Positions 6,421 through 10,217 of a DNA stretch of 10,217 nt are shown here, piece after piece. The stretch covers positions 1 to 10,217 of the forward strand of contig CBDVBD010000124.1 of the NCBI GenBank assembly GCA_965372135.1, given 5' to 3'. The first letter of the stretch is position 1. Every line of letters begins with the position of its first letter. Below the pieces are notes generated by a model. The model had not been told where the DNA came from. It worked only from the letters and a program-made list of their open reading frames with translations, and made no database searches. The DNA comes from CBDVBD01 sp965372135. Its GTDB lineage: Bacteria; Electryoneota; RPQS01; CBDVBD01. The position numbers were made by a program, and so were the translations under genes.

Positions 6421-6446
6421 TGACCCAGCTCAAATCTCTTGGGTCA
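6421..6446. repeat. Inverted repeat TGACCCA/TGGGTCA, operator or weak terminator
   Basis: Seven-base perfect arms (6421-6427 and 6440-6446) are separated by 12 bases. Downstream on the plus strand is TATTATTAATTTTTT, so it might serve as a late terminator for the flagellar operon. However, the T-tract starts several bases from the stem. The spacing and position upstream of the leftward -10 element would also suit a dimeric regulator site. Confidence 0.35.
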
Positions 6447-6533
6447 GTATTATTAATTTTTTAGTTTCACAGGGAATTTTCATTCCGTTCTTTGCTGTTA
6501 ACTGCTGATAGTGGCACTTGGGCTACAAACTTC

Positions 6534-6562
6534 TTGCATTTTTCCCGAATTTTGCGTATAAT
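6534..6562 (+). promoter_or_regulatory. Sigma-70 promoter for the DUF362 operon
   Basis: TTGCAT (6534-6539, four of six matches to TTGACA) and a perfect TATAAT (6557-6562) are separated by the ideal 17 bp. Initiation would be near 6569, leaving a leader of about 77 bases before the TTG start at 6646. It is placed correctly to drive the four-gene block. Confidence 0.65.
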
Positions 6563-6577
6563 ATAGTTCATCATTCT

Positions 6578-6611
6578 GGACAGGCTAAGAGTTATCCTCA
6601 CAATTCTGTCC
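6578..6611 (+). repeat. Inverted repeat GGACAG/CTGTCC in the operon leader
   Basis: Six-base arms at 6578-6583 and 6606-6611 enclose 22 bases, just downstream of the predicted start of transcription. It could form a weak leader hairpin or be a protein site. It could also be chance. Confidence 0.25.
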
Positions 6612-6645
6612 TCAAAGTAAAAAATCCATTCCGTGAATTGTTGAT

Positions 6646-7590
6646 TTGATTCCCATCGTCTACTATTGTGATGCTGGCGCTGGCAAACCTCATGGCGGTC
6701 CTTATCAGAAATTCAAAAAACTACTGAAGCGCTGCCGGTGGTTTTCCAACCTCGATAATGGCGCTACGGTAGCGGTTAAGATGCACTTCGGGGAACCAGG
6801 CAATGTACGCTACCTTCGACCGATATGGGCGGTGCTGGTGGTGGAGGCATTGAAGGAAGCAGGTGTACGACCATTTCTGTGCGATACCACCGTGCTGTAT
6901 GCTTCACCACGGAAAGAGGTTGACACGTATCTGCGAGCTGCCTATCGGCATGGATTTCATCCTGATGTGGTGGGGTGTCCGGTGGTGATTGCAGGAGGTG
7001 CTGATGACGGTATCGACGTGGAAGTACCCGATCCACAGTTGTTGTCTAAGGTGTCGATGAGCCGCACCATGTGGGAAGCGGATTATTTTATTTCATTGGC
7101 ACATGCCACTCTGCATTTGCAGTTTCCCATGGCAGCGTCATTGAAAAATATCGGGATGGGTTGTGTGACCAGTAAGTCAAAGCGCGCGTTACACGGTGCC
7201 AGAGGAAAAGAGACTATATATCAGAGTACCGAAGCGGCAACCCTGGATGCCGCCAAAACAATGATACATCACTTCTCCGACCGGCTGCTGGCGATTAATG
7301 TGGCTTTTGATGTCACCCCCGAGTGTGATTGTTTTAATAAAACCGATTTGCCGATCGTGCCGGATCTTGGGATCTTTATCAGTCAGGATGTGGTGGCTGC
7401 CGACAAAGCGGTACACGATAAATTAGTCCAGGCGCCCGCGTACCCCGGGTCCCAAATTGACGGGAATGGGGGAATGGAGGGGAAGGACAAATCGGAACGA
7501 GTTTACCCTCAAATTGTTACTGCCAAATTCTGGGAGGTGGTAGAAGCGGCGGGATGCGGTTCACTGGAATATCAGCTTAAAACTTTGTAA
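6646..7590 (+). CDS. DUF362-family protein without ferredoxin insert
   Basis: This 314-residue protein matches the DUF362 family (often named uncharacterised Fe-S centre protein) in motif order: VKMHFGEPGN (about 44-53), YLRP, PFLCDTTVLY, HGF, then ADYFISLAHATLH, SLKNIGMGC (165-173), ECDCF (226-230) and LPIVPDLGIFISQDVVAADKA (near 235-255). Many members have a pair of CxxCxxCxxxCP ferredoxin clusters inserted between the NxGMGC and CDC segments. Here that insert is missing, leaving C173, C227 and C229 as the conserved cysteines. Function in the family is not established; redox or metal chemistry is a guess. The TTG start is the only upstream initiation codon before an in-frame TGA at 6634, and has no clear Shine-Dalgarno. 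It is the first gene of the operon, 19 bp before the nucleosidase gene. Confidence 0.82.
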   Translation: MIPIVYYCDAGAGKPHGGPYQKFKKLLKRCRWFSNLDNGATVAVKMHFGEPGNVRYLRPIWAVLVVEALKEAGVRPFLCDTTVLYASPRKEVDTYLRAAYRHGFHPDVVGCPVVIAGGADDGIDVEVPDPQLLSKVSMSRTMWEADYFISLAHATLHLQFPMAASLKNIGMGCVTSKSKRALHGARGKETIYQSTEAATLDAAKTMIHHFSDRLLAINVAFDVTPECDCFNKTDLPIVPDLGIFISQDVVAADKAVHDKLVQAPAYPGSQIDGNGGMEGKDKSERVYPQIVTAKFWEVVEAAGCGSLEYQLKTL

Positions 7591-7609
7591 GGTCAAATCC
7601 AGTCGAATT

Positions 7610-8290
7610 ATGATGCAAAACATCGATTTCCTGATCCACGGCGCCTGCTGGCGTGAAGTGTCGGAAACCGTGGTAAGGATGAAATTACGACCCGTGGATC
7701 CGGAACAATTGGTGGGGAAGTACCATAGGCATGCCCAGTGGAAATACTACGAAGGGGTGTTGGATTCCAAAAAGGTGGGGTTGATTATTTCTGGGATTGG
7801 AAGACGTAGGACTCGGCAAGCATTAAAGTGGATTCGGCGGATTCGGGAGCCGGAAAGGGTGGTTTCTATTGGCACTGCAGGTGCTTTGGATCCAGCAATT
7901 CCCTTAAGGGAAATTTGGATTGCCTCTTGGGTGGCGTCGTTATCCAATTTTCAAACAGAGGGTAAACATCAACTTGTAGTACCTGATGGGATTAAACCAA
8001 TTTACAGCGGGGGATTGATGACTGCCGCCAGCCCGGTGCTCAGGGAATTCGTCCGGAATCAAATCCGGCAAAACACCGGAGCATCTGCGGTGGATATGGA
8101 GGGTGTGGCGGTGGCTCGCTGGGCGAAAAAACATGACTTTCCAGTCACCATCGTCAAAGTGATTACCGATTTGGCTGATGAAAGTGCGGAACGGGAATAT
8201 TCGCAACAGGTGACAAACGCTTCCAAGGTCTTGTCGGACTTCTGTTATGATCTCATTATGGACTCGGATAGATTTTGGCGCGATTCGTAG
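7610..8290 (+). CDS. Nucleosidase/phosphorylase-superfamily protein (MTAN-like fold)
   Basis: The 226-residue product resembles the purine nucleoside phosphorylase/MTA-SAH nucleosidase superfamily. Visible elements are the N-terminal strand and GA-x-x-x-E region (LIHGACWREV), the SGIGRRRTRQAL segment (61-72), GTAGALDP (88-95), AVDMEGVAVARWA (160-172) with the ribose-binding Glu164, and VITDLADE (184-191), where Asp187 matches the catalytic Asp of MTA/SAH nucleosidase. This keeps the residues needed for N-glycosidic cleavage, but the substrate is not determined. Candidates are MTA, SAH, 5'-deoxyadenosine, futalosine or a hopanoid-pathway nucleoside. Two adjacent ATGs (7610, 7613) are possible starts, with a poor Shine-Dalgarno. 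The end overlaps the ParB-like gene by 44 bp. Pairing with a radical SAM gene makes 5'-deoxyadenosine an attractive substrate (inference). Confidence 0.8.
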   Translation: MMQNIDFLIHGACWREVSETVVRMKLRPVDPEQLVGKYHRHAQWKYYEGVLDSKKVGLIISGIGRRRTRQALKWIRRIREPERVVSIGTAGALDPAIPLREIWIASWVASLSNFQTEGKHQLVVPDGIKPIYSGGLMTAASPVLREFVRNQIRQNTGASAVDMEGVAVARWAKKHDFPVTIVKVITDLADESAEREYSQQVTNASKVLSDFCYDLIMDSDRFWRDS

Positions 8291-9233
8291 GCTGAAACTC
8301 GATGCCATTGACGCTGACGATCGAACCTTCGATATCCTGCGATCCGGGGGGACCGACCTAATACCATCCCTGCAAGTTACGGGGTTGGCGCATCCCATTC
8401 TTGTTGAACCTGCCTCAAATCATCACTACCGAATCCTGAACGGCTTTCATCGATATGCAGCCGCAGTTGCTCTGGAATGGGAAGTCATCCCGGCAAGGAT
8501 ATTGAAGCCGAACGCTTCAACCTGGAATGCCTTTCAGCATATCTTCTGGATTAAAGCTTCCAGAAATGATCCCCATCCGGCGGAATGGGCGGGGATTGTT
8601 CGAATAGCGAAATCGTTGAATCTCCAACCGCGGTCGGCGCTAAATGACCTCTTGAAACCGATTGGCTATCCCATATCGGATCACCTGTATTCGTTGGTGC
8701 GGAAGTTGTCGGAAGTTCCGGTCGAGTTAGCCGATCACTTGCTGCAATATCCTTTAAGCTTTCGTCAGGTGGAACGGTTGGTATTGATTCCGCGGGTGGT
8801 TTTACCCAAATTGACTGTCTGGGCAGGTATCTTATGGATTCGTACCCAGGAATTGATTGAGATCGGTGAGCAATTAGCTGCCTTCGTTAGCATGTACCCT
8901 GAAAAGGAACATCAACATTGGTTTACAGATGTTGAATCAAAGATTATTGACCTCGAGTTACCGCGAGATGAAAGATTATATTTCCTCAAAACACAGTTGG
9001 ATACGGCAGTGCGTCCCCAATTGCATGCTTGCCGCCGGAAAAAGCAGGAAATACATCGGCAGTTAAAGTTGCCGAAAGGGATGCAGGTTTCTTGGGATGA
9101 AAATTTAGAACGGGATGATGTTAATATCAACTTCTCTGTAACCCACCCTGATGATTTGAACAAGTTTCATCGTGCTCTAATCGATCCTAACTTCAAAGCT
9201 GGAATATATAGGCTCCTATCCCCTGATGACTGA
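8247..9233 (+). CDS. ParB/sulfiredoxin-fold domain protein linked to radical SAM gene
   Basis: This 328-residue protein has a ParB N-terminal-like domain at about residues 15-88: LIPSLQVTGLAHPILVEP, then YRILNGFHRYAAAVAL, then WEVIPARIL. The usual ParB box (GERRxRA) is replaced by NGFHRYAA. A helical middle includes LSFRQVERLVLIPR (170-183), like the ParB helix-turn-helix region. The C-terminal segment LPKGMQVSWDENLERDDVNINFSV followed by a helix is a further conserved-looking module. It has no parA neighbour or plasmid context, so it is unlikely to be the chromosome-segregation ParB. I recall ParB-domain genes beside SplB-like radical SAM genes in other bacteria, which matches here. ATG 8247 lies inside the upstream gene (44-bp overlap), and the stop overlaps the next ATG by eight bases. 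Confidence 0.75.
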   Translation: MISLWTRIDFGAIRRLKLDAIDADDRTFDILRSGGTDLIPSLQVTGLAHPILVEPASNHHYRILNGFHRYAAAVALEWEVIPARILKPNASTWNAFQHIFWIKASRNDPHPAEWAGIVRIAKSLNLQPRSALNDLLKPIGYPISDHLYSLVRKLSEVPVELADHLLQYPLSFRQVERLVLIPRVVLPKLTVWAGILWIRTQELIEIGEQLAAFVSMYPEKEHQHWFTDVESKIIDLELPRDERLYFLKTQLDTAVRPQLHACRRKKQEIHRQLKLPKGMQVSWDENLERDDVNINFSVTHPDDLNKFHRALIDPNFKAGIYRLLSPDD

Positions 9234-10217
9234 CCAAGTCATTTCACATATCCTCCTCGATCCCCGGATTCAAGACCACGCTTTTACAAAACATGTCTTG
9301 AAAGAATTCCCCAATGCCCAAATCAGTATCGTTGACACCACCAATGACGAATCGGTCACAGTTCCTTGGATTAGAAATAAACACACCCTATATTTGACCA
9401 CGTTTCCCGGCTCATTTATCAAGGATTGTCCGGCAACGGGATCCCCCTATCTCTGTTGCAGATATCGAATCCTAAGCCCGGTGGTGGGCTGTCCAATCGA
9501 TTGCAGCTATTGCATTCTGCAGCATTATGTGGGTCAGCAGCCGATTCGGGTGTATGTAAATTGGGAGGAGTTATTCGATCAAGTAAAGGAATACACATCG
9601 CAATATCCCACTCAATTAATCCGCATTGGGTCCGGGGAATTAGCGGATAGTTTGGCGTTGGAACCACGATTGGGGATGGTGGCGCGTTGGATCCCATTTT
9701 TCGGAACACTCCCCAATGCCGTGCTGGAATTGAAAACCAAATCAGCGGATATTGACTGGCTGGAATCGATACCAAACGGTGGTCGAACTGTCATCGGCTG
9801 GTCGCTAAATCCTCAGCATATTATTGAAACTGAAGAGCGAGGAGCTTCCCCGGCTAAAGATAGAATTTCGGCTGCGGCGAAAGCGGCAGACTGGGGATAT
9901 AAGGTAGCATTTCATTTCGACCCGATTCTCTACTTCCCGGGGTGGGAATCTCAATATCAGGAACTTGTGAAGCTACTGTGTTCTAAAGTTCCTGCTAAAG
10001 CTGTAGCGTGGGTTAGCTTAGGCAGTCTCCGGTTCCCACCGCCACTGCGTGAAGTAATTTGCAAGCGATTCCCTAAAACCAAAATTCTTGAGGGGGAATG
10101 GATTCGGGGGATTGATGGGAAAACCCGCATGATTAAACCATTACGAATCAAGATGTTCCAAAAGTTGTATCAGTGGCTCATGGATGGCTGGGGTGAGGAT
10201 GTCTATGTATATCTATG
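9226..10217 (+). CDS. Radical SAM protein, spore photoproduct lyase-like (3' truncated)
   Basis: The frame opens with ATG 9226, overlapping the previous stop (ATGACTGA), and stays open to the window end: 330 residues plus two bases. The radical SAM cluster motif is CPIDCSYC (Cys89, Cys93, Cys96), spaced CxxxCxxC. The surrounding SPVVGCPIDCSYCILQHYVGQQPIRVYVN, GSGELADSLALE, LELKTKSADI, GWSLNP, ETEERGASP and FHFDPI segments follow the SplB family order. Spore photoproduct lyase repairs a thymine dimer in spore DNA using a cysteine near residue 141. Here no cysteine occurs between 97 and 251, so the chemistry probably differs. Additional cysteines at 68, 77 and 78 precede the cluster. The substrate is unknown. 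The protein could be another DNA or nucleotide lesion enzyme or unrelated. Confidence 0.87.
   Translation, partial: MTDQVISHILLDPRIQDHAFTKHVLKEFPNAQISIVDTTNDESVTVPWIRNKHTLYLTTFPGSFIKDCPATGSPYLCCRYRILSPVVGCPIDCSYCILQHYVGQQPIRVYVNWEELFDQVKEYTSQYPTQLIRIGSGELADSLALEPRLGMVARWIPFFGTLPNAVLELKTKSADIDWLESIPNGGRTVIGWSLNPQHIIETEERGASPAKDRISAAAKAADWGYKVAFHFDPILYFPGWESQYQELVKLLCSKVPAKAVAWVSLGSLRFPPPLREVICKRFPKTKILEGEWIRGIDGKTRMIKPLRIKMFQKLYQWLMDGWGEDVYVYL

Larger units (their letters stand above)
6205..6645. other. 441-bp intergenic region between flagellar block and DUF362 operon
   Basis: No long coding frame is present on either strand. The left half (6246-6397) holds the leftward small transcription-unit candidate. 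The right half is AT-rich and contains two inverted repeats and the promoter of the downstream operon. The stretch 6450-6530 shows nothing I can interpret beyond a five-base palindrome-like GGAAT/ATTCC. Confidence 0.7.

Noticed and set aside
8247..9233. ParB-like gene as a chromosome-partition or plasmid-origin locus
   Set aside because: There is no parA, no parS-like palindrome and no iterons nearby; the neighbours are metabolic or radical SAM genes.
9419..9775. A 118-codon minus-strand frame in the radical SAM region
   Set aside because: The plus strand encodes a continuous SplB-like protein with the cluster cysteines; the minus frame is a shadow.

Overview
The window (about 47% GC by eye) carries two plus-strand gene blocks separated by a 441-bp spacer. 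It looks like chromosome of a motile, flagellated, probably diderm bacterium. The flagellar gene order (flhA, flhF, fliA, accessory genes, fliK-like, flhB-tail-like) and the protein divergence do not look like an enteric proteobacterium. A deeply branching FCB or Deltaproteobacteria-like lineage would fit, but that placement is a guess. There is no transposase, integrase, tRNA, rRNA or CRISPR array in view.

Block 1 (2-6204) is the end of a flagellar export and regulation operon. It holds the C-terminal part of FlhA (cut by the window edge), the SRP-like GTPase FlhF, a small two-helix membrane protein in the place where FlhG/FleN often sits, and the flagellar sigma factor FliA. These are followed by a small charged protein with an exceptionally long Shine-Dalgarno site, a signal peptide-AMIN-TM-acidic-HTH protein, a FliK-like protein, and a stand-alone FlhB C-terminal-like protein overlapping it. 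Spacing is tight throughout. A possible internal promoter precedes fliA.

The spacer (6205-6645) is not empty. On the minus strand it contains a compact candidate transcription unit: an AT-rich -10-like element, a strong Shine-Dalgarno, a 16-codon ORF encoding a basic peptide, a UUCG-capped hairpin, and a perfect 12-bp terminator hairpin with a T-tract. On the plus strand it holds a good sigma-70 promoter (TTGCAT-17-TATAAT) driving block 2.

Block 2 (6646-10217, running off the window) is a four-gene operon: a DUF362-type protein lacking the ferredoxin insert, a nucleosidase/phosphorylase-fold protein, a ParB/sulfiredoxin-fold protein, and a radical SAM protein of the spore photoproduct lyase-like family. 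The last three overlap. The radical SAM protein keeps the CxxxCxxC cluster motif but has no cysteine in the region where genuine spore photoproduct lyase has its hydrogen-donor cysteine. The combination of a radical SAM enzyme, a nucleosidase that could remove 5'-deoxyadenosine, a ParB-fold partner and a DUF362 protein is the best candidate here for an undescribed biochemical system.
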